Below the pieces are notes generated by a model. It was given only the letters and a program-made list of their open reading frames with translations. It was not told where the DNA came from and ran no database searches. A DNA stretch of 64,000 nt from Mycobacterium colombiense CECT 3035 (lineage in GTDB: Bacteria > Actinomycetota > Actinomycetes > Mycobacteriales > Mycobacteriaceae). The stretch covers positions 558,001-622,000 of the forward strand of contig NZ_CP020821.1 in the NCBI RefSeq assembly GCF_002105755.1. Reading direction: 5' to 3'. Positions 35,799-50,387 of the stretch are shown one piece after another (position 1 is the first letter of the stretch; each line of letters opens with the position of its first letter). Made by a program: the position numbers and the translations under genes.

Positions 35799-36871
35799 CC
35801 GAGCCGATGAACCGGGGCATCGTCGCGCTGGGCGGCGGGCACGGCCTGTACGCGACGCTGTCGGCGGCCCGCCGGCTGACTCCCCACGTCACCGCGGTGG
35901 TGACCGTGGCCGACGACGGTGGCTCGTCCGGCCGGCTGCGCAGCGAGCTGGACGTTGTCCCGCCGGGCGATCTGCGAATGGCGTTGGCCGCCTTGGCATC
36001 CGACAGCCCCCACGGGCGGCTGTGGGCGACCATCCTGCAGCACCGGTTCGGCGGCAGCGGCGCCCTGGCCGGGCATCCGATCGGCAACCTGATGCTGGCC
36101 GGCCTGTCCGAGGTGCTGGCCGATCCGGTGGCCGCCCTCGACGAGCTCGGGCGCATCCTCGGCGTCAAGGGCCGGGTGCTGCCGATGTGCCCGATCGCGC
36201 TGCAGATCGAGGCCGACGTGTCCGGTCTGGAAAGCGACCCGCGGATGTTCCGGCTGATCCGCGGCCAGGTGGCGATCGCGAGCACGCCGGGCAAGGTGCG
36301 CCGCGTGCGGCTGCTGCCGGACAACCCCCCGGCGACCCGGCAGGCCGTCGACGCCATCATGTCCGCCGATCTGGTGGTGCTTGGCCCCGGCTCGTGGTTC
36401 ACCAGCGTGATCCCGCACGTGCTGGTGCCCGGCCTGGCGGCGGCGCTGCGGGCGACCACCGCGCGGCGCGCCCTGGTGCTCAACCTGGTGGCCGAGCCGG
36501 GGGAGACGGCCGGCTTCTCGGTCGAGCGTCATCTGCACGTGCTGGCCCAGCACGCACCGGAATTCAGCGTGCACGACATCATCATCGACGCCGAACGGGT
36601 GCCCAGTGAGCGCGAACGCGAACAACTGCGCCGTACCGCCACACTGCTTTCGGCCGAGGTCCACTTCGCCGACGTGGCCAGACCTGGTACACCTTTACAT
36701 GATCCAGGCAAGCTCGCGGCGGCCCTGGACGGGGTCCGGGCGGCCCACAAGGCTCCGGGACCGCCTTCGGTCACGGCCACCGCGGATATTCGGGTCGACG
36801 GTGCAAGCCCGCCAGTCGGTGGGAGTGGACCGGCCGGCAGCGGACCAAGGGGTGACGACGCGTGGCGATGA
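35795..36871 (+). CDS. yvcK: YvcK/CuvA-like gluconeogenesis and cell-shape factor
   Basis: 358 residues. The Rossmann-like GALT/CofD fold is visible in [59 protein letters not shown] and [20 protein letters not shown]. In B. subtilis YvcK binds UDP-sugars and controls carbon flux and morphology; the M. tuberculosis homologue (CuvA) affects polar growth. The ATG overlaps rapZ. The Gly/Pro-rich C-terminal tail (about 320-358) is unconserved and overlaps the whiA start. Confidence 0.92.
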   Translation: MTEPMNRGIVALGGGHGLYATLSAARRLTPHVTAVVTVADDGGSSGRLRSELDVVPPGDLRMALAALASDSPHGRLWATILQHRFGGSGALAGHPIGNLMLAGLSEVLADPVAALDELGRILGVKGRVLPMCPIALQIEADVSGLESDPRMFRLIRGQVAIASTPGKVRRVRLLPDNPPATRQAVDAIMSADLVVLGPGSWFTSVIPHVLVPGLAAALRATTARRALVLNLVAEPGETAGFSVERHLHVLAQHAPEFSVHDIIIDAERVPSEREREQLRRTATLLSAEVHFADVARPGTPLHDPGKLAAALDGVRAAHKAPGPPSVTATADIRVDGASPPVGGSGPAGSGPRGDDAWR

Positions 36872-37845
36872 CGACCGAAGTCAAGGACGAACTGAGCCGC
36901 CTCATCGTGAAATCGGTCAGCGCGCGCCGGGCGGAGGTCACATCCCTGCTGAGGTTCGCCGGCGGGCTGCACATCGTCGGCGGCCGCGTCGTGGTCGAGG
37001 CCGAGGTGGACCTGGGCAACGTCGCGCGGCGGTTGCGCAAGGACATTTTCGAGCTCTACGGATACAACGCCGTCGTACATGTGTTGTCGGCCAGCGGGAT
37101 TCGCAAGAGCACCCGGTACGTGCTGCGGGTGGCCAACGACGGTGAGGCGCTGGCGCGCCAGACCGGCCTGCTCGACAACCGCGGCCGCCCGGTGCGCGGA
37201 CTGCCGGCCCAGGTGGTGGGCGGCAGCGTAGGCGACGCCGAGGCCGCCTGGCGGGGGGCCTTCCTGGCGCACGGGTCGCTGACCGAGCCGGGCCGCTCGT
37301 CGGCGCTGGAAGTCAGCTGCCCCGGTCCGGAGGCGGCGCTGGCGTTGGTGGGTGCCGCGCGCCGGCTCGGTGTCAGCGCGAAGGCCCGCGAGGTGCGGGG
37401 CGCCGACCGGGTGGTGGTGCGCGACGGCGAGGCGATCGGCGCGCTGCTGACCCGGATGGGCGCGCAGGACACCCGGCTGGTGTGGGAGGAGCGCCGGATG
37501 CGGCGCGAGGTCCGGGCCACGGCCAACCGGCTCGCCAACTTCGACGACGCCAACCTGCGCCGCTCGGCTCGGGCCGCGGTCGCGGCCGCCGCGCGGGTGG
37601 AGCGGGCGCTGGAGATCCTGGGCGACACCGTCCCCGACCATCTGGCCTCGGCCGGCAAGCTGCGCGTCGAGCACCGGCAGGCGTCGCTGGAGGAGCTCGG
37701 CCGGCTCGCCGACCCGCCGATGGCGAAAGATGCTGTCGCGGGGCGTATCCGGCGGCTGCTGTCGATGGCCGATCGCAAGGCGAAGGTCGAGGGCATTCCC
37801 GACACCGAGTCGGCGGTCACGCCGGATTTGCTCGAGGACGCCTGA
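36862..37845 (+). CDS. whiA: WhiA sporulation/cell-division regulator
   Basis: 327 residues from GTG 36862 (ATG 36868 possible). The N-terminal degenerate LAGLIDADG homing-endonuclease fold ([39 protein letters not shown]) is followed by the C-terminal helix-turn-helix ([33 protein letters not shown]). In Streptomyces WhiA works with WhiB for septation genes; in mycobacteria it is retained without sporulation. Last gene of the uvrC operon. Confidence 0.95.
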   Translation: MAMTTEVKDELSRLIVKSVSARRAEVTSLLRFAGGLHIVGGRVVVEAEVDLGNVARRLRKDIFELYGYNAVVHVLSASGIRKSTRYVLRVANDGEALARQTGLLDNRGRPVRGLPAQVVGGSVGDAEAAWRGAFLAHGSLTEPGRSSALEVSCPGPEAALALVGAARRLGVSAKAREVRGADRVVVRDGEAIGALLTRMGAQDTRLVWEERRMRREVRATANRLANFDDANLRRSARAAVAAAARVERALEILGDTVPDHLASAGKLRVEHRQASLEELGRLADPPMAKDAVAGRIRRLLSMADRKAKVEGIPDTESAVTPDLLEDA

Positions 37846-37909
37846 CGACGATGCGCGTCGCTTAGCGGCATTGCTGGTGGGGACGGCCTTGGGGGGCTAC
37901 GGTCAGGTG

Positions 37910-39304
37910 ATGAAGCGGCTTTCGAGTGTTGACGCGGCGTTTTGGTCGGCCGAAACTGCGGGCTGGCACATGCATGTGGGGGCGCTGGCGATTTGCGACC
38001 CGAAGGACGCGCCGGAGTACAGCTTTCAGCGACTGCGTGAGTTGATCATCGAGCGGCTGCCGGAGCTGCCGCAACTGCGCTGGCGGGTCACCGGGGCACC
38101 CCTTGGCCTGGACCGGCCGTGGTTCGTCGAAGACGAGGACCTGGACCCCGATTTCCACATCCGGCGCATCGCGGTTCCGGCGCCCGGTGGCCGGCGCGAA
38201 CTCGAGGAGTTGGTGGGGCGGCTGATGTCGTACAAGCTGGACCGTGCCCGCCCGCTCTGGGAGATGTGGGTGATCGAGGGGGTCGAGGGCGGCCGGATCG
38301 CGTCGCTGACCAAGATGCACCACGCCATCGTCGACGGCGTCTCGGGCGCCGGCCTGGGTGAGATCCTTTTGGACGTCACACCGGATCCGCGGCCGCCGCA
38401 ACAGGAAACGGTCGGATCGCTGGTGGGATTGCAGATTCCGGGCATCGAACGCCGTGCGGTCGGCGCGCTGATCAACGTCGGTGTCAAGACGCCGTTCCGC
38501 ATCGCGCGACTGGTGGAGCAGACCGTGCGCCAGCAGATCGCCACGGTGGGCGTGCGCAGCAGGCCGCCGCGTTACTTCGAGGCGCCCAAAACCCGCTTCA
38601 ACGCGCCGGTCTCGCCGCATCGGCGCATCACGGGCTGCCGCGTCGAATTGTCCCGCGCCAAAGTCATCAAAGACGCATACGGCGTCAAGCTCAACGACGT
38701 CGTGCTCGCGCTGGTCGCCGGCGCGGTCCGCGACTACCTACAGAAGCGCGGGGAGCTGCCCGCCAAACCGCTGATCGCGCAGATCCCGGTCTCCACGCGC
38801 ACCGACGACGACAAGGACGACGTCGGCAACAAGGTGAGCTCGATGACCGTCTCGCTGGCCACCGACGTCGACGATCCGGGGGAGCGGCTGCGGGCCATTC
38901 ACCAAAGCACCCAGAACGCCAAGCTGATGGCCAAGGCGTTGTCGGCGCATCAGATCATGGGGCTGACCGAGACCACGCCGCCGGGGTTGTTGGGGCTGGC
39001 CGCGCGGGCCTACACGGCCAGCGGGCTGTCGCGAAACCTGGCTCCCATCAACCTGGTTGTCTCCAACGTGCCGGGCCCGCCGTTCCCGCTGTACATGGCC
39101 GGCGCCAAGCTGGTTTCGCTGGTGCCGCTGGGGCCGCCGGTGATGGACGTCGCGCTCAACATCACCTGCTTCTCCTACACCGACTACCTGGACTTCGGTT
39201 TCGTGACCACCCCCGAGGTGGCCAACGACATCGACGACATGGCCGATCGGATCGAGCCTGCGTTGACCGACCTGGAGAAGGCCGCCGCGCGCGAGAGCAG
39301 CTAG
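37910..39304 (+). CDS. Wax ester synthase/diacylglycerol acyltransferase
   Basis: 464 residues. The active-site HHxxxDG is HHAIVDG at 137-143. Other WS/DGAT signatures: [13 protein letters not shown] at the start, [33 protein letters not shown] (the ND motif) and [18 protein letters not shown]. Uses acyl-CoA to make triacylglycerol or wax esters, the mycobacterial carbon store. Corresponds to Rv1425. Its transcript ends at the tandem repeats 39322-39381. Confidence 0.9.
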   Translation: MKRLSSVDAAFWSAETAGWHMHVGALAICDPKDAPEYSFQRLRELIIERLPELPQLRWRVTGAPLGLDRPWFVEDEDLDPDFHIRRIAVPAPGGRRELEELVGRLMSYKLDRARPLWEMWVIEGVEGGRIASLTKMHHAIVDGVSGAGLGEILLDVTPDPRPPQQETVGSLVGLQIPGIERRAVGALINVGVKTPFRIARLVEQTVRQQIATVGVRSRPPRYFEAPKTRFNAPVSPHRRITGCRVELSRAKVIKDAYGVKLNDVVLALVAGAVRDYLQKRGELPAKPLIAQIPVSTRTDDDKDDVGNKVSSMTVSLATDVDDPGERLRAIHQSTQNAKLMAKALSAHQIMGLTETTPPGLLGLAARAYTASGLSRNLAPINLVVSNVPGPPFPLYMAGAKLVSLVPLGPPVMDVALNITCFSYTDYLDFGFVTTPEVANDIDDMADRIEPALTDLEKAAARESS

Positions 39305-39321
39305 GTGCCTGGTGTTCCTCT

Positions 39322-39381
39322 AGCGAGCGTCACGCTAGTGTGACTGACGCAAGCGAGCGGAACGCTAGTGTGACTGACGCA
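39322..39381. repeat. Two adjacent 30-bp direct repeats
   Basis: Units 39322-39351 and 39352-39381 agree at 28 of 30 positions. Both carry ACGCTAGTGTGACTGACGCA; the inner GTCAC...GTGAC can fold. They lie between the convergent WS/DGAT and DUF559 genes, and the second unit encodes the last residues of the DUF559 protein. Possibly terminators. Confidence 0.75.
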
Positions 39382-40210
39382 AGGCCAAGGCGGCTCGTAC
39401 CCGGCTGACGATGTCTGCGGGGCGATCGCCCACGACCACTCGAATAACCATCCAGCCCAGACGTTCGAGCGTTTCGCGCCGTCTGATGTCCCATGTGTAT
39501 TGCCAGCGGTCCCGACGATGTTGCTCACCGTCGTACTCTGCAGCGACTTTGAAATTCTCCCAACCCATGTCGAGGTAATAAGTTGATCCGCCGAACTCGT
39601 CACTCACCGGGATCTGCGTTTGTGGGCGGGGCAGCCCCGCCCGTATCAGCAACAGCCGCACCCACGTTTCCTTCGGCGACTGCGCGCCGGCATCCGCAAG
39701 ATCAATTGCGTTACGTGCCGACTGAATGCCGCGTCGACCCGGATACCGTTCGGCCAGTATCTGAAACTCGGCCACCTTGGCGTCGGTTGCGCGAAGCAGG
39801 TCGTCGATCACGGCCACCGCGTCGTTTATCGGATGCCAGCATCCCAGGTCGACGGCAGTCCGCGCCGGCGTCGTCACGGGAACACCGTCGATCAGCGTGA
39901 ATTCGTCCTCTTCTAGCCGGTCACTGTGAATCCGCAATCCCGGCAACGGGTTTCTATTGTTATGGAGAATCTCAAGCGGTGCCGTGGCGTCCACCCACTT
40001 AGCACCATGAACGGCGGCGGCCGACAGCCCCGCGATAATGCCTCGCCGACGCGACCACAGCCACGCTGCGCGGGCGCGAACCAGGGGAGTGAGCTCGACG
40101 TCGGGTTCGACATACACATCGCGGAACAACTTCCTATAGTGCGTCCGCAAAGCGCTCTTATCGACGTCGCCGTTCGCTACTGCCTCACTGCCGATGAATG
40201 GCTCCGCCAT
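39365..40210 (-). CDS. DUF559 (VSR-like endonuclease fold) protein with AbiEi-like N-terminus
   Basis: 281 residues. The N-terminal ~100 residues resemble the AbiEi antitoxin/winged-helix type (KSALRTHYRKLFRDVYVEPD, RARAAWLWSRRRGIIAGLSA, VHGAKWVDATAPLEI). The C-terminal DUF559 domain has the VSR/PD-(D/E)xK pattern YYLDMGWENFKVAAEYDGEQ, HRRDRWQYTWDIRRRETLER and LGWMVIRVVVGD. Such two-domain proteins are very common in actinobacteria and usually lack a known function; defence or DNA repair is suggested. Flanked on both sides by 30-bp-period repeats in opposite orientation. Not present in the M. tuberculosis version of this locus, as far as I recall. Confidence 0.8.
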   Translation of the reverse strand: MAEPFIGSEAVANGDVDKSALRTHYRKLFRDVYVEPDVELTPLVRARAAWLWSRRRGIIAGLSAAAVHGAKWVDATAPLEILHNNRNPLPGLRIHSDRLEEDEFTLIDGVPVTTPARTAVDLGCWHPINDAVAVIDDLLRATDAKVAEFQILAERYPGRRGIQSARNAIDLADAGAQSPKETWVRLLLIRAGLPRPQTQIPVSDEFGGSTYYLDMGWENFKVAAEYDGEQHRRDRWQYTWDIRRRETLERLGWMVIRVVVGDRPADIVSRVRAALALRQSH

Positions 40211-40272
40211 GGCGGCAGCGTTGCATAAACCGCGACGGACGTCAGGTCAGTTCGACCCGATTATCCACATCC

Positions 40273-40332
40273 AGCCACGCCAGCGTGACGCTCGCGCCCC
40301 GGAGCCACGCCAGCGTGGCGCTCGCGCGATAC
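40273..40332. repeat. Two adjacent 30-bp-period direct repeats, inverted relative to 39322-39381
   Basis: Units begin at 40273 and 40303; the first 25 positions agree at 24 (AGCCACGCCAGCGTG, then ACGCTCGCGC or GCGCTCGCGC). The segment GCGTGACGCTCGC is the reverse complement of GCGAGCGTCACGC in the left pair. Located between the DUF559 start and the lipO stop. Confidence 0.75.
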
Positions 40333-40333
40333 C

Positions 40334-41605
40334 TCAGTCGCGCTCGGGCGGATTGGTCGCGTACACCCACGACAGGAATCGCGCCACGGCCTCCGCGGAC
40401 CGATGCGCCCGCGGAGAGCTGAAGATGTCGAAAGCGTGCTGGGCGTGCGGTAATTCGGCGTAGGCGACCGGATTCTTGGACACCGCGCGCAGTTCCTCGA
40501 CGAATTCTTCGGCCTCGCCGACGGGGATCAGCGAATCGTCGTGTCCGTGCAGGACGAAGAACGGAGGTGCGTCGGCGCGCAGCCGCCGGATCGGCGACGC
40601 GTCGACGTAGACGTCGCGGTGGGTGGCGAATTTCTTTTTGACGACGAACTTTTGGAGCAGGTCCACGAATTCGCGCCGGCCCTCGCCCTCGGTGGAGAAC
40701 CAGTCGTAGCGCCCGTACACCGGCACCGCGGCGACCACCGAGGTGTCCGCATCCTCGAACCCGGGCTGAAACTTCGGGTCGTTGGGCGTCAGCGCCGCCA
40801 GCGAGCACAGGTGGCCGCCGGCGGATCCGCCGGTGATGGCCACGAAGTTCGGGTCGCCGCCGTAGCGGGAGATGTTCTCCTTGACCCAGGCCAGCGCGCG
40901 CTTGACGTCGACGATGTGGTCGGGCCAGGTGTGCCGCGGCGAGACCCGGTAGCCGATCGACACGCACACCCAGCCGCGCGCGGCCAGGTGGCTCATCAGC
41001 GGATAGGCCTGGGGGCGGCGCATTCCGATCACCCAGGCGCCGCCGGGGACCTGCAGCAGCACGGGCGCCTTGCCGTCGCGGGGCAGATCGTGGCGGCGCC
41101 AGATGTCGGCGAGGTTGGCGCGGCCGTGCGGACCGTAGGACACCACGTTGGTCTTCTCGACGTAGCGGCGGCGCGCCACGGTGTTGCCCAGCGGCAGGCT
41201 GCGCCGCCCGCTGCGCGTCGGCGTGCTCTGGGGCAGCTTGCTCAGCGCCTCCTCGTAGTCGTCGCCGAGTTGGTCGCGCAGGCCCGCCTCCAGCACCGGG
41301 CCGGGGGTGGTGACGCCGCGATATTTGATCACGCCCAGGATGGCCCACGACGCCGCCGTCAGGGCCAGGGCGGCCTTGCCGCGTCGCCCCGCGAAGTCGC
41401 CGCGGCGGCCCCGCCGCAGGGCGTCGAGCAGCGAGGCGGAGAAGTAGACGCCGGGCACCTCCGAGGCGGGCCAGCCGAACCAGAAGACCAGCACGGTGGT
41501 GTAGCCCTTGCGGGCCAGTGGCCGTAATCCGTTGGCGGCGTTGGCCAATTCGAGGGCGGCCCGACCCAGCGGCCGGGGTTTTCTGAGGGTCCGGGCCAGC
41601 CGCAT
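40334..41605 (-). CDS. lipO: LipO-like alpha/beta-hydrolase esterase
   Basis: 423 residues. After an N-terminal ~150-residue region with a hydrophobic segment (ALALTAASWAILGVIKYRG), the hydrolase core shows LLQVPGGAWVIGMRRPQAYP, nucleophile elbow GGSAGGHLCSLAAL, the acid in HGHDDSLIPVGEAEEFVEEL and His in LPHAQHAFDIFSSPRAHRS. Matches Rv1426c in length and order. The start codon overlaps the fadD12 stop by one base, so it is co-transcribed with fadD12 and probably acts in the same acyl-lipid pathway. Confidence 0.88.
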   Translation of the reverse strand: MRLARTLRKPRPLGRAALELANAANGLRPLARKGYTTVLVFWFGWPASEVPGVYFSASLLDALRRGRRGDFAGRRGKAALALTAASWAILGVIKYRGVTTPGPVLEAGLRDQLGDDYEEALSKLPQSTPTRSGRRSLPLGNTVARRRYVEKTNVVSYGPHGRANLADIWRRHDLPRDGKAPVLLQVPGGAWVIGMRRPQAYPLMSHLAARGWVCVSIGYRVSPRHTWPDHIVDVKRALAWVKENISRYGGDPNFVAITGGSAGGHLCSLAALTPNDPKFQPGFEDADTSVVAAVPVYGRYDWFSTEGEGRREFVDLLQKFVVKKKFATHRDVYVDASPIRRLRADAPPFFVLHGHDDSLIPVGEAEEFVEELRAVSKNPVAYAELPHAQHAFDIFSSPRAHRSAEAVARFLSWVYATNPPERD

Positions 41606-43236
41606 CAGCCGGTCACCCGCGCTTGCAGCTCGGCGCGCAGGATCTTGCCGGTGCTGCTGCGGGGAAGCTCGTCCAGCACGGTGATCTCGCGGGGGATCTT
41701 GTAGTTGGCCAGGTTCTCCCGCACGTGCTGCTTGAGCGCCTCGGGGGCGGCGCCCGCATCGAGCGCGGCGCCGGGCTCGAGCACGACGAAGGCCGCCAGC
41801 CGCTGCCCGTATTGTTCGTCGTCCACGCCGATCACAGACGCCTCCGCCACGTCGGGATGTGCCGCCAGAATCTTCTCCACCTCGATCGGGTAGACGTTCT
41901 CGCCACCGGAGACGATCATCTCGTCGTCGCGGCCGACGACGAACAGGCGGCCCGCCTCGTCCAGATAGCCCAGGTCGCCCGACGACATGAAGCCGGCGTG
42001 AAAGTCCTTGGTACTGCCGGAGGTATAGCCGTCGAACTGGGTGTTGTTGCGCACGTAGATGCTGCCGACCTCACCGGTGGGCAGCTCGTTGAAATCCGGG
42101 TCCAGGATCCGGATTTCGGTTCCCCCGGCGGGCCGGCCCGCGGTGTCCGGTGCCGCACGCAGGTCCTGCGGGGTGGCCGTCGCGATCATGCCGGCCTCGG
42201 TGGCGTTGTAGTTGTTGTAGATCACGTCGCCGAACGCGTCCATGAACGCGATGACCACGTCCGGTCGCATCCGCGAACCCGATGCCGCGGCGAATCGCAG
42301 GGACCGGCAGCTGTAGCGGCGCCGCACGTCGGGCGGCAACTCCATGATGCGGTCGAACATCACCGGCACCACGGCGAGCCCGGTCGCCCGGTGGCGGTCG
42401 ATGAGGTCCAGCGTGGCCTCCGGGTCGAACTTGCGCCGGGTGATCACCGTGCAGGCCATGGACGCGGCGAAGATCAACTGGGAGAACCCCCAGGCGTGAA
42501 ACATCGGCGCCACGATCACGATGTTCTCCTCGGCCCGCCACGGCGTGCGGTCCAGAATCGCCTTGAGCGTGCCGATTCCGGCATTGCCGCCGGTTTGGTT
42601 GGCGCCCTTGGGCGTTCCGGTGGTGCCGGAGGTGAGCAGGATCATCCTGCCCTTGCGGCCGGAGCGCCGCGGCTGTTGGCCGGCGTGTTCGGCGATCAGC
42701 CCCTCGACGGTGAGGTCGTGGTGGCTGTCGGTCCAGGCCACGATGCGGTCGGCGTCCGGCCTGTCGGCCAGCGCGCGCTCCACCGTGGGGGTGAATTCCT
42801 CGTCGTACACCACGGCGTCGACGCCCTCGCGGTTGACCACTTCGGCCAGCGCCGGCCCGGCGAACGACGTGTTGAGCAGCACGACGTCGGAGCCGATCCG
42901 GTTGACGGCCACCACCGCCTCGACGAAGCCGCGGTGATTGCGGCACATGATGCCCACGACCTTCGGCTGGCCCGCGGGCAGCTGTTGCAGCGCGGCGCCG
43001 AACGCGTTGATGCGCTCGTCGAGCTCGCGCCAGGTCAGCGTGCCGCGTTCGTCGATCAGCCCGGGACGATCCGGGCAGCGCTGCGCCGCACTGGCGAAGC
43101 CGACCGTCATGCCCATGCCCTCGCGGCGCATCGCCGCGGCCATCTTGAGGTAGCGGTCGGGGCGCATCGGCGCGATCATCCCGGCGCGGCTCAGCGTGGT
43201 GACCAGGCCGAGGGTCTCGCTCAACGGATTCGGCAT
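41605..43236 (-). CDS. fadD12: Fatty-acid CoA or AMP ligase FadD12
   Basis: 543 residues of the ANL superfamily, activating fatty acids as acyl-adenylates and then CoA thioesters. AMP-binding P-loop ILLTSGTTGTPKGANQT (about 195), NNYNATEAGMIATATP, GDLGYLDEAGRLFVVGRDDE and the hinge plus C-terminal lysine region EITVLDELPRSSTGKILRAE. Full length with no truncation. In an operon with an acyltransferase upstream and lipO downstream, giving activation, transfer and hydrolysis of acyl chains. Confidence 0.9.
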   Translation of the reverse strand: MPNPLSETLGLVTTLSRAGMIAPMRPDRYLKMAAAMRREGMGMTVGFASAAQRCPDRPGLIDERGTLTWRELDERINAFGAALQQLPAGQPKVVGIMCRNHRGFVEAVVAVNRIGSDVVLLNTSFAGPALAEVVNREGVDAVVYDEEFTPTVERALADRPDADRIVAWTDSHHDLTVEGLIAEHAGQQPRRSGRKGRMILLTSGTTGTPKGANQTGGNAGIGTLKAILDRTPWRAEENIVIVAPMFHAWGFSQLIFAASMACTVITRRKFDPEATLDLIDRHRATGLAVVPVMFDRIMELPPDVRRRYSCRSLRFAAASGSRMRPDVVIAFMDAFGDVIYNNYNATEAGMIATATPQDLRAAPDTAGRPAGGTEIRILDPDFNELPTGEVGSIYVRNNTQFDGYTSGSTKDFHAGFMSSGDLGYLDEAGRLFVVGRDDEMIVSGGENVYPIEVEKILAAHPDVAEASVIGVDDEQYGQRLAAFVVLEPGAALDAGAAPEALKQHVRENLANYKIPREITVLDELPRSSTGKILRAELQARVTG

Positions 43237-43239
43237 GGC

Positions 43240-44049
43240 TCAGCCCAGGATCGGGAAGCGACGCTTGGCGGCCAGGTCGGTCAGCGCCTCCTGCATCACC
43301 GACCGCACGTACTCGTCGACCTCGTCGACGTCCGGGTCGTCGCCGAACTGCTTGGCGATGTCGATGGGCTCCAGCACCTGGGTCACGATCTTGGTGGGCA
43401 GCGGCAGGTTCGGCGGGATGACCGCGCTCAGGCCGAACGGGAAGCCGAACGACAACGGCAGAATCGCGCTGCGCAGCAAGCGTTTGATGCCCAGCCGCTC
43501 GGCCAGCCAGGTGCCGCGGGTCAGGTAGAGCTGGGTCTCCTGGCCGCCGACGGACACCGCCGGCACGATCGGGACGCCCGCCTCGATCGCCGTGCGCACG
43601 TAGCCCTTGCGGCCGTTGAAGTCGATGACGTTCTCCGACAGGGTGGGCCGGTAGGCGTCGTAGTCGCCGCCCGGGAACACGATCACCACGCCACCGGACC
43701 GCAACGCCTCCGCCGCGTTCTCCCGGTTGGCGCGGATGTAGCCGGTGCGCCGGAAGAACTCTCCGGTGGGACCGGTCATCAGGATGTCGTGGCTCAGCGT
43801 GTAGACCGGCCGGTCGTAGCCGAGTTTGTCGTAGAAGTGGACGCTGAAGATCGGCACGTCCATCGGGAACATGCCGCCGGAGTGGTTCCCGACCACCAAT
43901 GCCCCGCCGGGCGGGAACGCCTCCAGGCCGTGCACCTCGGACCGGAAGTAGGTCTTCAGGACGGGGCGCATCACCGCCATCAGGCGCTGGGTCAAGCCGG
44001 GGTCGAATTTGCCGATGTCCCCGCCGCCGGGGTTGCCGTTGTCGGTCAC
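43240..44049 (-). CDS. PlsC-like acyltransferase (Rv1428c-type)
   Basis: 269 residues. The acyltransferase block NHSGGMFPMDVPIFS (His56, Asp64; an HX7D spacing, wider than the classical HX4D), then GGVVIVFPGGDYDAYRPTLS in place of FPEGTRS and GVPIVPAVSVGGQE. Similar to the DAGAT/Tmem68-type lysophospholipid acyltransferase subfamily. First gene of the acyltransferase-fadD12-lipO operon; three bases separate it from fadD12. The acceptor is unknown. Confidence 0.85.
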   Translation of the reverse strand: MTDNGNPGGGDIGKFDPGLTQRLMAVMRPVLKTYFRSEVHGLEAFPPGGALVVGNHSGGMFPMDVPIFSVHFYDKLGYDRPVYTLSHDILMTGPTGEFFRRTGYIRANRENAAEALRSGGVVIVFPGGDYDAYRPTLSENVIDFNGRKGYVRTAIEAGVPIVPAVSVGGQETQLYLTRGTWLAERLGIKRLLRSAILPLSFGFPFGLSAVIPPNLPLPTKIVTQVLEPIDIAKQFGDDPDVDEVDEYVRSVMQEALTDLAAKRRFPILG

Positions 44050-44229
44050 GTTCCTCCCTTGACGCTCGCGCGCGCGGCGGCTCCGCCGAGTCGAGTCCCT
44101 CGATGGTAGCGACCGGAGCCGCGCTGCTGTCAGGGTGTTTCACCCTATTTCGTTCGGGCGTATGGTGCGGTCCCCGCACGGGCGCTATGGTTACGGCGCC
44201 CTAAGTAATCCTCGAGAAATGAGGACCTG

Positions 44230-44694
44230 ATGGACGTAGCCGGTCTGTCACCTGAGCGCGGCACACGCGCGAGCGCCACCCGCAGGTCGGCCGGCACCCG
44301 GGACCGGCGCGGGCGGGCCTCCCACACCGCGGCGACCCGCCGCGAAACCACCCGCCAGGCCCAAGCCGCGTCCCGGCCCGCGCCGGCCCTCGAGCGGGCC
44401 GCTGACGCGCTCGCCTCGGCCACCGCGGACAGCGCGGATCAGCAACAGGCCGACTACTTCGTGCGCCTGCTCGCCGGCCGGCGCGGCTTCATCGACCAGC
44501 GCCTCGAGGAGTATCAGCGCAAGATCGGGACCGCGGAAGCCAAGGGCGACGTCGACGCCGTGGCTAACCTGCGCCGCCTGGTGCGCGCCGCCGAACAGGA
44601 CCGGCGGACGCTGGACGGCCTGATCGACAAGCTGCGCCAACGGTTTGTGCGCCGGGCCACGCTGAATCACCTGACGTCGCAGCGGGTTTCATGA
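44230..44694 (+). CDS. Hypothetical basic coiled-coil protein
   Basis: 154 residues with GAGGACC before the ATG. The N-terminal half is an Arg/Thr/Ala-rich disordered stretch (TRRSAGTRDRRGRASHTAAT); the C-terminal half is helical and probably coiled coil (DYFVRLLAGRRGFIDQRLEE, AVANLRRLVRAAEQDRRTLD, LIDKLRQRF). A TATGGT element at about 44187 may be its -10 box. No family recognised; stands alone between the minus-strand lipid operon and the DUF3556 gene. Confidence 0.7.
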   Translation: MDVAGLSPERGTRASATRRSAGTRDRRGRASHTAATRRETTRQAQAASRPAPALERAADALASATADSADQQQADYFVRLLAGRRGFIDQRLEEYQRKIGTAEAKGDVDAVANLRRLVRAAEQDRRTLDGLIDKLRQRFVRRATLNHLTSQRVS

Positions 44695-44813
44695 CCGGAG
44701 CCCCGCCGAGGTAGCCGGCGTAACGCGCCGCCGCCAGCAAATCGGCACACCCGCGTGGCGGTGCCGATACATTCTATGGGCCAGCTGGTTTCTAGACAGG
44801 AACGAGGCCGCCC

Positions 44814-49140
<4,327 letters not shown>

Positions 49141-49143
49141 GCC

Positions 49144-50373
49144 GTGGCTGTCCACAACCTGAAAGACCTTCTGGCCGAGGGCGTTTCCGGACGCGGGGTG
49201 CTGGTGCGCTCCGACCTGAACGTGCCGCTGGACGACGGGAAGATCACCGACGCCGGCCGCATCACCGCCTCGGTGCCGACGCTGAAGGCGTTGGTCGATG
49301 CGGGCGCGAAGGTGGTGGTCACCGCGCACCTGGGGCGGCCCAAGGGCGGACCCGACCCGAAGCTGTCGCTGGCGCCGGTCGCCGCGGCGCTCGGTGAGCA
49401 GCTCGGCCGGCACGTGCAGCTGGCCGGAGATGTCGTGGGCACCGACGCGCTGGCCCGCGCCGAGGGCCTGACCGACGGCGACGTCCTGCTGCTGGAGAAC
49501 GTCCGCTTCGACGCCCGCGAAACCAGCAAGGACGACGGCGAGCGGCTGGCCCTGGCCAAGCAACTGGCCGAATTGGTCGGGCCGACAGGCGCTTTCGTCT
49601 CCGACGGGTTCGGCGTGGTGCACCGCAAGCAGGCCTCCGTCTACGACATCGCCACCCTGCTGCCGCACTACGCCGGCACGCTGGTGGCCGAGGAGATCGC
49701 GGTGCTCGAGCAGTTGACCGGCGCCACGAAGCGCCCCTACGCGGTGGTGCTGGGCGGGTCGAAGGTGTCCGACAAGCTCGGCGTCATCGAGTCGCTGGCC
49801 GGCAAGGCCGACAGCATCGTCATCGGCGGCGGGATGTGCTTCACTTTCCTTGCCGCGCAGGGCTTCTCGGTCGGCAAGTCGCTGCTGGAGACCGAGATGG
49901 TGGACACCTGCCGCAGGCTGCTGGACACCTACGTCGACGTGCTGCGGCTGCCGGTGGACATCGTGGTGGCCGACAAGTTCGCCGCCGACGCGACCCCGCA
50001 GACCGTCGCGGCCGACGCCATCCCGGACGACCTGATGGGCCTGGACATCGGACCGGGGTCGGTCAAGCGGTTCACCACGCTGCTGTCCAACGCCGAGACC
50101 GTGTTCTGGAACGGGCCGATGGGCGTGTTCGAGTTCCCGGCGTTCGCCGCGGGCACCAAGGGCGTCGCCGAGGCGGTCGCCGCGGCCACCCGCAAGGGCG
50201 CGTTTTCCGTGGTGGGCGGCGGGGACTCGGCTGCCGCGGTGCGCGCGCTGGGCATCCCGGAGGGCGACTTCTCGCACATCTCCACCGGCGGGGGAGCCTC
50301 GCTGGAATACCTTGAGGGCAAGACGCTTCCGGGTATCGAGGTGTTGAGCCGACCCCAGCCCGACCACAACTAG
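49144..50373 (+). CDS. pgk: Phosphoglycerate kinase
   Basis: 409 residues, GTG start three bases after the gap stop. Substrate-level phosphorylation step. Signatures: [90 protein letters not shown] and the ATP-binding [15 protein letters not shown]. Confidence 0.97.
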   Translation: MAVHNLKDLLAEGVSGRGVLVRSDLNVPLDDGKITDAGRITASVPTLKALVDAGAKVVVTAHLGRPKGGPDPKLSLAPVAAALGEQLGRHVQLAGDVVGTDALARAEGLTDGDVLLLENVRFDARETSKDDGERLALAKQLAELVGPTGAFVSDGFGVVHRKQASVYDIATLLPHYAGTLVAEEIAVLEQLTGATKRPYAVVLGGSKVSDKLGVIESLAGKADSIVIGGGMCFTFLAAQGFSVGKSLLETEMVDTCRRLLDTYVDVLRLPVDIVVADKFAADATPQTVAADAIPDDLMGLDIGPGSVKRFTTLLSNAETVFWNGPMGVFEFPAFAAGTKGVAEAVAAATRKGAFSVVGGGDSAAAVRALGIPEGDFSHISTGGGASLEYLEGKTLPGIEVLSRPQPDHN

Positions 50374-50387
50374 GGAGACCGACAGTC

